Origin: Rickettsia typhi
Lineage (GTDB): Bacteria > Pseudomonadota > Gammaproteobacteria > Burkholderiales > Burkholderiaceae_C
DNA length: 26,606 nt
NCBI GenBank assembly: GCA_943325485.2
Contig: CALPPP020000001.1
Coordinates: 1 to 26,606 of the forward strand
Direction of reading: 5' to 3'
Made by a program: the position numbers and the translations under genes. The stretch's first letter is position 1; each line of letters opens with the position of its first letter. Shown one piece after another: positions 15,840 through 23,350 of the stretch. The notes beneath the pieces are model-generated. The model saw only the letters and a list, made by a program, of their open reading frames with translations. It was not told the origin of the DNA and searched no databases.

Positions 15840-16859
15840 TCAATGGGCAGGTAGCACATGGCCATCCGCTTCTTGCCACTGCAAGTGGTAGGTGTGTCCT
15901 GGGGTCCATTGGGAATTGACACTGGACTCAGGCAACATCACGCTCATGGCTTCGGTGTGGGGCCCCTGAGGCTCAAACGCCAACAAGCAGTAACTTCCTT
16001 GGAACTCAATGTCGATCAGTGAGGCCTGCACGCTAGGGCTGCTGCTTGTCTGAGATGATTCAAGCACTGCAATTTTGTCGCTGCGAACCGCGACCAAGCC
16101 TTGCGGTGTTTTGACAAGATTGTGACCACCCATGAAGCGGGCAACAAACTCAGAAGCAGGACGGTTAAACACTTCTTGCGGCGTACCTGCTTGCTCAATG
16201 CGGCCATGGTTCATCACCACCATGGTGTCTGCCAAGGCCATGGCCTCTTCTTGCGAATGCGTGACATGAATGAAGGTCAAGCCCAATTCTTTTTGCCAAC
16301 GGCGCAATTCGGCACGCATTTGTATGCGCAAAAACGGATCGAGTGCCGACAAGGGCTCATCGAGCAAAAGTACACGAGGCTCCATGATGAGCGCTCGCGC
16401 CAAAGCAATGCGTTGCTGCTGACCGCCCGATAACTCCGAAGGGAAACGTTGCGCATAAGCGCTCATGGCTACACGCTCTAGCAAGGCATGGGCACGTTGG
16501 TGTCTCTCTGCTTTGCCCACACCTCGCATCTTCAGGCTGAAAGCGACGTTGTCTAAAGAGTTCAGATGGGGAAACAAGGCATAGCTTTGGAACATCATGG
16601 CGGTGCCACGCTCTGCGGCCGTGGCATGGGTGATGTTGCGGCCTCCCAAAATCACATCGCCCGAAGTCACCACCTCGTGACCGGCCACCATGCGCAAGGT
16701 AGAAGTTTTGCCGCAACCCGAGGGGCCAAGCAAACAACAGTAATGGTTGGTGGGGACTTTTAAATCAATGCTGTCCACAGCAATGCTGTCAGCGCTGTAG
16801 TGCTTGGACAAGGACACCAATTCCAGTGTGTTGTCCTTGCTGTGTGTGTGGAGAGACAT
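15840..16859 (-). CDS. ABC transporter ATP-binding protein, PotA type
   Basis: A 339-residue ATPase that energises the Pot-type importer, at the inner face of the membrane. Walker A is GPSGCGKTST (45-54), the Q-loop is MMFQSYALFPH, the signature is LSGGQQQR (143-150), Walker B is LLLDEPLSALD (164-174) and the switch histidine is in HVTHSQEEA. A TOBE-like C-terminal domain starts near GGHNLVKTPQG. AGGG is six bases before the ATG at 16859. It is the first gene of the operon, which continues with the binding protein, two permeases, gntR and the racemase-like gene. Confidence 0.95.
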   Translation of the reverse strand: MSLHTHSKDNTLELVSLSKHYSADSIAVDSIDLKVPTNHYCCLLGPSGCGKTSTLRMVAGHEVVTSGDVILGGRNITHATAAERGTAMMFQSYALFPHLNSLDNVAFSLKMRGVGKAERHQRAHALLERVAMSAYAQRFPSELSGGQQQRIALARALIMEPRVLLLDEPLSALDPFLRIQMRAELRRWQKELGLTFIHVTHSQEEAMALADTMVVMNHGRIEQAGTPQEVFNRPASEFVARFMGGHNLVKTPQGLVAVRSDKIAVLESSQTSSSPSVQASLIDIEFQGSYCLLAFEPQGPHTEAMSVMLPESSVNSQWTPGHTYHLQWQEADGHVLPAH

Positions 16860-16861
16860 GC

Positions 16862-16987
16862 TTTACCCTAGCAATCAAGATGCCAACCGATTGTGGCTTG
16901 TTTGTATGCAAAGATAATCGAAATTGCATTCAATCGGTGCTATTTCATGTTTTTAAGCGCACAAAATGGGTGCGAAACTAGGGTAAA
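16862..16987. promoter_or_regulatory. Nested inverted repeats and GntR-like site in the divergent region
   Basis: TTTACCCTAG (16862-16871) is exactly inverted as CTAGGGTAAA (16978-16987), and inside it ACCGATTG (16886-16893) is inverted as CAATCGGT (16931-16938). TTTGTATGCAAA (16901-16912) is a near-palindrome resembling FCD-type GntR operators. The 16860-17085 region lies between the divergent importer operon and upp and holds no gene. The left outer repeat overlaps the ribosome site of the ATPase gene. Clear promoter boxes were not found. Confidence 0.42.
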
Positions 16988-17085
16988 CGATAGGTCGCAG
17001 GCACCAAATCAGGGCTGGGCGATTTGGACTGAGAACACGGCATTTGAAGCGACAATGCGCAAGCAAACCCAAACTCACAGCGTCT

Positions 17086-17724
17086 ATGTTTAACGATCCC
17101 TTTGTGCATGTCATTTCACACCCCTTGGTGCAACACAAATTGACCTTGATGCGACGCAAGGATGCAAGCACCAGCAGCTTCAGACGTTTACTGAATGAGC
17201 TGTCCATGCTCATGGCCTATGAGGTCACCCGCGACATGGAAATCAGTTATGTCTCCATCGATACCCCGATGGAGACCATGCAAGCGCCCACCATTGATGG
17301 CAAAAAATTAGCCTTGATCAGCATCTTGCGAGCAGGCACAGGGATTTTGGATGGCATGTTGCAAGTGGTACCAGGTGCCAGAGTGGGACATATTGGTATT
17401 TACCGCAATCCCGATACCTTGCAAGCTGTGGAGTATTTTTTCAAGGTTCCCCAAAACATGCCTGAGCGAGATGTGATTGTGGTAGACCCCATGCTGGCGA
17501 CTGGCAACTCCGCGGTGGCCGCCATCGCTCGGATCAAACTTACCCAACCCAAGTCCATCAAGTTTTTGTGTTTGCTCACCTGCCCGGAAGGAGTTGCCGC
17601 CATGCGAAGCGCACATCCTGATGTACCGATTTACACCGCTGCGATTGACCGGCAGTTGAATGAAGATGGCTACATACTTCCAGGCCTAGGTGATGCAGGT
17701 GACCGCATCTTTGGCACCAAATAA
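17086..17724 (+). CDS. upp: Uracil phosphoribosyltransferase
   Basis: Upp joins uracil and PRPP to give UMP in pyrimidine salvage. The 212-residue length from ATG 17086 matches the family (about 208). The sequence has the usual start [18 protein letters not shown], the [14 protein letters not shown] segment, the PRPP loop [12 protein letters not shown] (about 132-143) and the uracil-site end [22 protein letters not shown] 42 bases upstream would add residues not seen in the family. Ribosome-site match is weak. The CitE-like gene follows after 14 bases, so upp may head the downstream operon, although the functions are not clearly linked. Confidence 0.97.
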   Translation: MFNDPFVHVISHPLVQHKLTLMRRKDASTSSFRRLLNELSMLMAYEVTRDMEISYVSIDTPMETMQAPTIDGKKLALISILRAGTGILDGMLQVVPGARVGHIGIYRNPDTLQAVEYFFKVPQNMPERDVIVVDPMLATGNSAVAAIARIKLTQPKSIKFLCLLTCPEGVAAMRSAHPDVPIYTAAIDRQLNEDGYILPGLGDAGDRIFGTK

Positions 17725-17738
17725 ACCCCAGCAACTCT

Positions 17739-18614
17739 ATGCACATGCTTCGTTCCCTGCTTTTTGTCCCTGGCGACAGTGAGAAAAAACTCGCCAAGTC
17801 CATCAGTACTTCAGCCGATGCCTTGATTTTGGATTTGGAAGACTCTGTCTCGCACGATCGAACAGCGATTGCGCGAAGCATGGTGTTTGAATTTCTAAAG
17901 GCCCACAGCAACCGAACTCAACAACTGTGGGTTCGCATCAACCCTTTGCAAACCCCTTTGGCTTTGCACGATTTGGTGGCGGTGATGGCTGGCAAACCTG
18001 ACGGCATCATGCTGCCCAAGCCCTTGAACGCCAAAGATGCGCAGCAGTTGGACCATTGCTTGTCTGCATTGGAAGTGCGTGAAGGCTTGGAACTCGGTTC
18101 GACCCGCATCATCCCTGTGGCCACCGAAGTGGCGGGTGCCTTGTTCGATTTGCAGTCATATGCCGGAGCCACGCCCCGCTTGCAAGGCTTGACATGGGGC
18201 GCAGAAGATTTGGCCACGGCCTTGGGTGCCACCTCCAACCGTAATGAACAAGGTGACTTCACCTTCACTTACCAACTTGCACGTTCACTGTGTTTATTAG
18301 CCTCTGCCCATGCCGAGGTGCAAGCGATTGACACCTTGTCGGTGGATTTCAAAGACATGAAAGCCTTGGCTGCTGATGTGCAAAACGCTCGCAGAGAGGG
18401 CTTCAGTGGCAAATTGGCCATACACCCCGACCAAGTGGAGGTCATCAACCAAGGCTTCACGCCCTCTGCCCACGACATCAGCCATGCGCAACGCATTGTG
18501 GATGCGTTTGCACAGGCACAAGGCGCTGGTGCGGTGCAACTCGATGGCAAGATGGTGGATAAGCCCCACCTCACCCAAGCCTTGCGCTTGCTGCAACTCT
18601 CTAGGAAACACTGA
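17739..18614 (+). CDS. CitE-like CoA ester lyase (HpcH/HpaI aldolase family)
   Basis: A 291-residue member of the citrate lyase beta/malyl-CoA lyase family, which cleaves 3-hydroxy-dicarboxylyl-CoA esters. Visible elements are RSLLFVPGDSEKKLAKS, LDLEDSV (E34, D35), WVRINP with substrate-binding R66, LPKP, the acidic residue E130 in VATEVAG, and GAEDLATALG with the metal-binding aspartate near 157. It ends with the usual GFSGKLAIHPDQV. A second ATG lies at 17745 and could be the true start; neither has a clear ribosome site. With the MaoC hydratase directly downstream (one-base overlap) it may carry out a malyl- or citramalyl-CoA type step, but this is inference. Confidence 0.88.
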   Translation: MHMLRSLLFVPGDSEKKLAKSISTSADALILDLEDSVSHDRTAIARSMVFEFLKAHSNRTQQLWVRINPLQTPLALHDLVAVMAGKPDGIMLPKPLNAKDAQQLDHCLSALEVREGLELGSTRIIPVATEVAGALFDLQSYAGATPRLQGLTWGAEDLATALGATSNRNEQGDFTFTYQLARSLCLLASAHAEVQAIDTLSVDFKDMKALAADVQNARREGFSGKLAIHPDQVEVINQGFTPSAHDISHAQRIVDAFAQAQGAGAVQLDGKMVDKPHLTQALRLLQLSRKH

Positions 18615-19075
18615 TGGCTGGTTTGTACTTTGAAGCGTTTTATGTCGGGCAGGTGTTTCAACATGCCATTCGTCGCACCGTGTCTGAAATGGACAATGTG
18701 ATGTTTTCCGCCCTCACACACAACCCCGCAGCTTTGCATTTGGATGAGGAATATTGCAAGCACCACACCGAGTTCGGGCAACGCATTGTCAACAGTGTGT
18801 TTACCTTGGGCTTGATCGTAGGCGTGTCCGTGGGCGACACCACCTTGGGGACCACAGTGGCTAATTTGGGCTGGGACGAGGTGCGTTTCCCCAAGCCTTT
18901 GTTCCATGGCGACACCGTCAGGGTGGAAACCGAGGTACTTGAATTGCGTGAAAGCCAGTCGCGCCCACGCAATGGCATTGTGATTTTTGCCCACCGAGGC
19001 TACAACCAACACAATGAATTGATTGCCTCTTGCAAACGCTCGGCCTTGATGCTGAAAACCCCCCTCCCTGCCTGA
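18614..19075 (+). CDS. MaoC-like hot-dog dehydratase/hydratase
   Basis: A 153-residue single hot-dog-fold protein of the MaoC family, which hydrates enoyl-CoA type double bonds. The active-site helix reads THNPAALHLDEEY (35-47), a variant of the usual GDxNPxH, with H36 in the aspartate place and H42 as a likely catalytic histidine. The second half has NLGWDEVRFPKPLFHGDTV, typical of MaoC proteins acting on mesaconyl-, itaconyl- or methylmalyl-CoA. ATG 18614 overlaps the end of the CoA lyase stop by one base. Pairing with a CitE-like lyase is common in itaconate and mesaconate routes. The exact substrate is not shown by the sequence. Confidence 0.87.
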   Translation: MAGLYFEAFYVGQVFQHAIRRTVSEMDNVMFSALTHNPAALHLDEEYCKHHTEFGQRIVNSVFTLGLIVGVSVGDTTLGTTVANLGWDEVRFPKPLFHGDTVRVETEVLELRESQSRPRNGIVIFAHRGYNQHNELIASCKRSALMLKTPLPA

Positions 19076-19077
19076 CC

Positions 19078-19785
19078 ATGAATTACATCTTCCCCCCTCA
19101 CACGGTGGTGGGCTTGCCCATCGCCGGCAAGTCTGAAACGTTTCCAGTTCGTCGTGTGTATTGCGTTGGCAGAAACTACGCAGCCCACGCCAGAGAAATG
19201 GGCTTTGACCCCGAGCGCGAACCGCCCTTCTTTTTTTGCAAAGCGAATGATGCGCAATCAGTGGTGGCGGTACCTGCAAACACCACGGTATCTATCCCCT
19301 ATCCCACCTTGACCAGCAACTTCCACTATGAAATTGAGTTGGTGGTGGCGATTGGCAAGGCGGGAAAAAACATTCCTATTGCGCAAGCCAGTGACCATAT
19401 TTTTGGCTACGCCGTGGGTTTGGACATGACCCGCCGAGATTTGCAAATCAAAATGCGTGAGCAAGGACGGCCTTGGGAAATTGGCAAAGCCTTTGACTAT
19501 GGGGCTCCCATAGGTGTCTTGCATCTGAAATCTGAGACCGGCGAAATCAATTCAGGTGAAATCTCGCTCACAGTCAATAACGACGTCAAGCAGAAAAGTG
19601 ATATTTCTCATTTGATTTGGTCGGTCAGCGAAACCATTGCCAATCTTTCGACCTTGTTTGAACTTCAGCCAGGTGACCTGATCTTCACTGGCACACCCGA
19701 TGGCGTGGGGCCTGTGAAGACCGGTGACACCATGCTGGGGTCCATACAAGGACTTTCATCCATTTCTGTAAAGGTAAGCCCATGA
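19078..19785 (+). CDS. Fumarylacetoacetate-hydrolase-family protein
   Basis: A 235-residue FAH-family protein resembling fumarylpyruvate hydrolases and acylpyruvases. It has CVGRNYAAHAREMG (about 29-42), metal ligands E85 and E87 in HYEIELVV with D116 in GLDMTRRDLQ, and the end motif FTGTPDGVGPV. The ATG at 19078 is two bases after the MaoC stop, and its stop overlaps the cupin ATG (ATGA). A frame extending back to 19030 is rejected because it runs inside the MaoC gene. Such enzymes cut C-C bonds in beta-diketo acids or decarboxylate oxaloacetate. With the CitE and MaoC neighbours it probably serves organic-acid or aromatic breakdown. Confidence 0.9.
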   Translation: MNYIFPPHTVVGLPIAGKSETFPVRRVYCVGRNYAAHAREMGFDPEREPPFFFCKANDAQSVVAVPANTTVSIPYPTLTSNFHYEIELVVAIGKAGKNIPIAQASDHIFGYAVGLDMTRRDLQIKMREQGRPWEIGKAFDYGAPIGVLHLKSETGEINSGEISLTVNNDVKQKSDISHLIWSVSETIANLSTLFELQPGDLIFTGTPDGVGPVKTGDTMLGSIQGLSSISVKVSP

Positions 19786-20060
19786 CCACACCCACCTTAG
19801 AGTCCTTCACAGCTCAGTCCCTTGATGAAGGTTTTGATGAAATTTTGGTTCGAGAGTGGGCTTCGGATTTGAAAATCGACACGCATACCCACCCCTTTGA
19901 TGTCAGCGCTTATGTGCAACGTGGCGAATATTGGTTAACGGTGGGCGAGAAGGTCACGCACCTTAAAGCGGGTGACTATTTCCGCCTGGCCCGAAACATT
20001 GAACACGCTGAGCTGTATGGCTCAGAAGGCGCCACTGTGTGGGTTGCCAGGGCCAATTGA
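19782..20060 (+). CDS. Small cupin-domain protein
   Basis: A 92-residue single-domain cupin. The first motif has H35 and H37 in THTHPFDV but no glutamate at the usual position. The second is LKAGDYFRLARNIEHAE with H75. A metal site with three histidines is therefore possible. No enzymatic role can be assigned; such proteins may be isomerases, dioxygenase-like or regulators. It overlaps the FAH gene by four bases upstream and, by a TTGA overlap, the binding-protein gene downstream, so it lies within one operon. Confidence 0.87.
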   Translation: MTTPTLESFTAQSLDEGFDEILVREWASDLKIDTHTHPFDVSAYVQRGEYWLTVGEKVTHLKAGDYFRLARNIEHAELYGSEGATVWVARAN

Positions 20061-21031
20061 ACAAGCCATCACGCCGCTCAACCTTGGCGCTGTTGGGCGT
20101 AGCGGCGTTTGGCCATCGGATCCAGCCAAGTTGGGGGCAGACAAGCCCCTCACTACCCGTCTTGCGGGTGGCCATCATTTCCCGCACGGTGTTTTATGCC
20201 CCCTTGTGGGCTGCGCTTGCGCTCAAGCTGTTTGAGCGTGAGGGACTCCTTGTCACTGTGTTGGTGTTTGACAGTGCTGAGCGCATCACTGAAGCCTTGC
20301 TAAAGGGTGAAATCGATATCGCTGTTTCTACCCCCGAGTCCGTCATGGTGGATGCTTACCAAGGAGGACCCTTGCGCATGGTGGCAGGAAACGCCGAAAA
20401 GTTACCCCACCAAATCATTGCCAGACCCCCTGCTCAATCAACCCACGACTTGGTTGGCGCAAGGTTTGGTGTGCTGTCTCTCAAAGAGGGAACCGCTTAT
20501 TTGGTCAAACGCTATGCCGAGTCCATAGGCCTGAACAAAGACCAATACACCGTGGTAGCCGTCGGTGGTGCCCCGACACGTTGGAAACATCTGCAAGACG
20601 GTTCGATTGATGTGGGTTTTCAACCTTTCCCTTTGAGTTATGTCGCAGAGGATGCTGGCTACAAAAATCTAGGCGCTATTTCTGCGCTGTTTCCTGACTG
20701 GCTATTTACCTCTGTGAATGTGCATCAGCGCTGGGCACAACAACATGCCCAACAGTTAAAAGTCTTCTTGGCCACTTTGAATGCGGCCCAACTTCAATTC
20801 ATGGCGACGCCTCATGCGTTTGCTCCATTGCTTGCGCAAGAGTTGCGAACCACCCCTGCTTATGCCGCCCGGGCCATTGACCAGGCTGTGCGTATGAACA
20901 TGTTTGCCCCTGGTACACGGGTTCACCCACCTGCAGCCAAAGCGGTGTTTGAGGCATTGCTCGATACCGAACAATTGCCAGCTGGTACCGCCTTCCAGAT
21001 GGAGCGATTTTTTGATGCCAGCTACCTCTGA
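20057..21031 (+). CDS. NMT1/THI5-like substrate-binding protein, Tat-type signal
   Basis: A 324-residue periplasmic solute-binding protein of the NMT1/SsuA-type superfamily, with VLRVAIISRTVFYAPLWAALALKLF, a DIAVSTPESVMVDAY binding-site loop and GYKNLGAISALFPDW. I prefer TTG 20057, which overlaps the cupin stop (TTGA) and has AGGG about five bases upstream. It gives (M)NKPSRRSTLALLG, a twin-arginine-like signal. GTG 20039 is the alternative. No permease or ATPase of this type lies in the window, so it is an orphan component or uses a distant transporter. Its operon position suggests it binds the substrate of the CitE/MaoC/FAH route; that is inference. Confidence 0.83.
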   Translation: MNKPSRRSTLALLGVAAFGHRIQPSWGQTSPSLPVLRVAIISRTVFYAPLWAALALKLFEREGLLVTVLVFDSAERITEALLKGEIDIAVSTPESVMVDAYQGGPLRMVAGNAEKLPHQIIARPPAQSTHDLVGARFGVLSLKEGTAYLVKRYAESIGLNKDQYTVVAVGGAPTRWKHLQDGSIDVGFQPFPLSYVAEDAGYKNLGAISALFPDWLFTSVNVHQRWAQQHAQQLKVFLATLNAAQLQFMATPHAFAPLLAQELRTTPAYAARAIDQAVRMNMFAPGTRVHPPAAKAVFEALLDTEQLPAGTAFQMERFFDASYL

Positions 21032-21638
21032 CGTGCCGACCATCACCCATATGGTTTATGCCCATGGCTTTCGCTCAAGTCCACAATCGTTCAAAGCGCA
21101 ATTCATAGCAAGGTGGCTGAAACAGCATCGCCCTGATGTTCAGTACTTGTGCCCACAGCTACCTGTCTCGCCGCAAGCAGCCTCTGAACTTTTACTCAAT
21201 GCGGTTCACACTTGGCCCAACGCCAGCATGGCGGTGATGGGCTCATCGCTGGGTGGGTTTTACGCCACGTGGCTGGGTGCGGTGATGCAATGCAAAACGG
21301 TGTTACTGAACCCTGCGGTGCATCCCGCCAGAGACTTGGTGAGCCATATAGGTACACAAAGCGCGTGGCACAACCCAGATGAAGCGGTGGTGTTTGAGCC
21401 GCACTACATCGAGGAGCTGAAAAGCTTGTATGTGGGACAGGCCAGTCAAGATGTCAGCGCTTTGCCAGACCCCCCACAACTGTTGAACGTGGTGGCCACT
21501 GGCGACGAGGTGCTGAATTGGCAAGAAATGGTAGCCAGGTACCCATTCGCCCAACTTCATCTGATTGAAGGCTCAGACCATGGCATATCCGATTTCGAAC
21601 AACACTTTCCGGTGGTGAAAGCCTACCTGGGACTGTGA
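21015..21638 (+). CDS. YqiA-like alpha/beta hydrolase (UPF0227)
   Basis: A 207-residue esterase of the YqiA type. It has the oxyanion-side motif MVYAHGFRSSPQSFK, the nucleophile S78 in GSSLGG, D164 in ATGDEVL and H189 in EGSDHGISDF, a complete catalytic triad. The ATG at 21015 gives GGAG ten bases upstream and a 17-base overlap with the binding-protein gene; ATG 21051 would start directly at MVYAHGF and is a weaker alternative. YqiA proteins are cytosolic carboxylesterases of unknown natural substrate. It ends four bases from the end of the convergent small gene. Confidence 0.87.
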   Translation: MPATSDVPTITHMVYAHGFRSSPQSFKAQFIARWLKQHRPDVQYLCPQLPVSPQAASELLLNAVHTWPNASMAVMGSSLGGFYATWLGAVMQCKTVLLNPAVHPARDLVSHIGTQSAWHNPDEAVVFEPHYIEELKSLYVGQASQDVSALPDPPQLLNVVATGDEVLNWQEMVARYPFAQLHLIEGSDHGISDFEQHFPVVKAYLGL

Positions 21639-21642
21639 GGGC

Positions 21643-21900
21643 TTAAGTGCCGTTAGCCACACCGCGGCGACGCCACTCGAGGTATTTGTTTTCATTCCAA
21701 TAAATCATGAAGGTGTCGAAATTGCCTTCAAAGCGTTGGTTTTGAAAACGTTGCGTGATAGAGAGGCAACTGGTTAAATCCTGCCCACCCAACTCACCTT
21801 TCATGTACAAAGCGTCACAGTCCCAGTACATGCGCTCCAAGTCCACCGCGCCTACAGTTGCCAGGTCGAGGGCTACGGCCAAAAGATACGACATCACCAT
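21643..21900 (-). CDS. Hypothetical 85-residue protein
   Basis: I do not recognise this small protein. AAGGAG six bases before the ATG at 21900 makes a good ribosome site, and the sequence has normal protein character, so it is probably real. It starts with a hydrophobic stretch (MVMSYLLAVALDLATVGAVDL) that could be a short membrane segment or a poor signal peptide, then an aromatic, charged C-terminus (MIYWNENKYLEWRRRG). Two cysteines (C28, C45) are present. A strong hairpin lies just upstream of the ribosome site. Its upstream neighbour on the strand is the gamma-glutamylcyclotransferase-like gene, 96 bases away. Confidence 0.6.
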   Translation of the reverse strand: MVMSYLLAVALDLATVGAVDLERMYWDCDALYMKGELGGQDLTSCLSITQRFQNQRFEGNFDTFMIYWNENKYLEWRRRGVANGT

Positions 21901-21913
21901 GGTTGCTCCTTGT

Positions 21914-21950
21914 CAAAGTCTGCCTAAACATCGCTTTGGCAAAGACTTTG
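21914..21950. promoter_or_regulatory. Hairpin upstream of the 85-residue gene
   Basis: CAAAGTCT (21914-21921) pairs with AGACTTTG (21943-21950). GCC (21922-21924) can also pair with GGC near 21938-21940 past a two-base bulge, giving about eleven pairs. On the minus strand it sits directly before AAGGAG. No T-run follows, so it is more like a leader structure than a terminator. Confidence 0.42.
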
Positions 21951-21996
21951 GGGGCAAAAACCCGTGAGGAGTAGGTGGAAAATACCTATAGGCAGC

Positions 21997-22383
21997 TTAG
22001 CTGTGAGGGCCGTACGCTAGCCAATTCCCCTGATCAAGCAGCTGCGACTGCGCTGCAAAATCCGCACTCAGTTCGTAGATCTCGCAAACCAGCTTGTGTT
22101 CACCACATAGCACTTCGGCAGGGACACGTTGGTATTCGCCACTGGGCACAGGCGCTACTTCCTCCAATACATCCAACTGCGCCAACAGCGCTGGCGAGAT
22201 GTCATACACCTCGCCTTGCACCCACTGCTCGCCGCCTAAACGTATGCCTGGGTACCAGCCTCGGCTGTACAACTGGCCCTTGACTATGGCCATGCCCACA
22301 AACAAGGGCTGTGGTGTTTTGAGGTTGATGTCGTTACGCTGGCCGATACGCAAAGTGCCATAAACGAACACAAGATGGTGCAT
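21997..22383 (-). CDS. Gamma-glutamylcyclotransferase-like protein (AIG2/GGACT fold)
   Basis: A 128-residue protein of the AIG2-like gamma-glutamylcyclotransferase superfamily. It starts LVFVYGTLRIGQRN (4-17), the conserved substrate-binding loop, continues with VKGQLYSRGWYPGIRL and VQGEVYDISPALLAQLDVLE, and has E83 in SGEYQR as a candidate catalytic glutamate. The family cleaves gamma-glutamyl amides to 5-oxoproline, but many members are uncharacterised. The start lacks a clear ribosome site and lies six bases downstream of the unknown 281-residue gene, which suggests coupled translation. Confidence 0.85.
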   Translation of the reverse strand: MHHLVFVYGTLRIGQRNDINLKTPQPLFVGMAIVKGQLYSRGWYPGIRLGGEQWVQGEVYDISPALLAQLDVLEEVAPVPSGEYQRVPAEVLCGEHKLVCEIYELSADFAAQSQLLDQGNWLAYGPHS

Positions 22384-22389
22384 AAAAAA

Positions 22390-23235
22390 TCAGTTCAGCG
22401 CCGATTTGAGGTAGTTGTATTTGTCCATGCTCACAGCGGTTTCAAATGCGCTAGAGAACTCTCTTGCAGCTCTGAGCAACATGCGCTTAGGAACAATGTC
22501 TTGGTACTTGATGGCGTGCAGCGAAAACAATATAGGACCATGGCGCGTGCGGTTATCAACTTCCATGAAGAAGTTGCCCAGCTTCGCATTGGCCTGTTCG
22601 CTGATGTTTTGAATTTCGCTGGAATTCACGCTGGAACTGATGGGAAAAGCCTGAGCACCAAAGGTAATTTCTTTGGTAACTTTGTTTACACGTGTCCAAA
22701 ACGGGTAATCAAAGCCAGATGGGACATAAACATCGTTGTATTGATCGATGCGAGCCTCTGCGCGAGATTTGTTGAACATCGCACAAATAGATTCATTGTT
22801 AACTTCATGCGAGCGCAATATATTGGGTTCCGCGTCGGCAATCAAAGCGCGTGTTTCCTCGATGTTTTCAATGATGTAACTGGCCACCTTGGGGATTTGT
22901 TTTTTCAAAAATCTTTGCTTCTTCAACACATCCCTTAGACAGGTATAAATGTCTTCAAACTGATTGGGGGTGACTTGCAAACCAGGGGGCGCAGTTTGCG
23001 AGATGACATCACGGTAGTATTTTTCTGGCTTGAGAACCACGAAGTCCCCATGGATTTTCATATTCTCGTAAATCTTTTCTACCGAGATACCAAATAAAAA
23101 ATGTTTGATACTTTTTTGTTCACAAACAGCATCGTAAAAAGTTTGGGTCGCAGTCTCAACCGCCTCTTGAAAAGAGGAGAGGTTGTCAGTGTCACTTCGC
23201 GGATGATGGATTTTGGCAAGCAAAATAAAAGGCAA
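22390..23235 (-). CDS. Hypothetical protein, AT-richer than neighbours
   Basis: I do not recognise this 281-residue protein. The frame is intact and has an ordinary soluble, mixed-charge sequence. It has features such as FLFGISVEKIYENM, a KKQRFLKKQIPKVASYI basic helix and an aromatic FDYPFWTR stretch, but no known motif. Base composition is lower in GC than the flanking genes (for example 24 of 60 for 22681-22740). The best start is TTG 23235, directly after an in-frame TAA and without a good ribosome site; the next ATG would remove 58 residues that look genuine. It lies 115 bases after the histidine kinase gene and six before the cyclotransferase-like gene. Possible recent acquisition; function unknown. 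Confidence 0.6.
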   Translation of the reverse strand: MPFILLAKIHHPRSDTDNLSSFQEAVETATQTFYDAVCEQKSIKHFLFGISVEKIYENMKIHGDFVVLKPEKYYRDVISQTAPPGLQVTPNQFEDIYTCLRDVLKKQRFLKKQIPKVASYIIENIEETRALIADAEPNILRSHEVNNESICAMFNKSRAEARIDQYNDVYVPSGFDYPFWTRVNKVTKEITFGAQAFPISSSVNSSEIQNISEQANAKLGNFFMEVDNRTRHGPILFSLHAIKYQDIVPKRMLLRAAREFSSAFETAVSMDKYNYLKSALN

Positions 23236-23325
23236 TTAACAGGTATCAGAAAGAGAATCGGCTTTAAGCGCCTTAAGTTAAACCAATAAGTGCTTAGAAA
23301 CAATCAAATTCATCAATACAACAGG

Positions 23326-23344
23326 AAAATGACGCATCTGTCAT
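23326..23344 (-). terminator. Weak hairpin after the histidine kinase gene
   Basis: On the minus strand ATGAC-N6-GTCAT (23329-23344), followed by a short T run, starts seven bases after the kinase stop. The stem is only five pairs, so termination would be partial. Confidence 0.3.
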
Positions 23345-23350
23345 GAAATG

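Noticed and set aside
16862..16987. Ten-base inverted repeats as ends of a mobile element
   Set aside because: Only 126 bases are enclosed, with no transposase and no target duplication seen; a regulatory role fits better.
18269..19279. Long open frame on the minus strand (336 codons)
   Set aside because: It lies opposite the CitE, MaoC and FAH genes, whose proteins match known families. Its own translation has no family features.
23079..23303. 74-codon minus-strand frame overlapping the start of the unknown 281-residue gene
   Set aside because: Considered as a frameshifted N-terminus, but joining would need a frame change and the sequence has no link to the downstream protein. A frameshift remains possible but unsupported.
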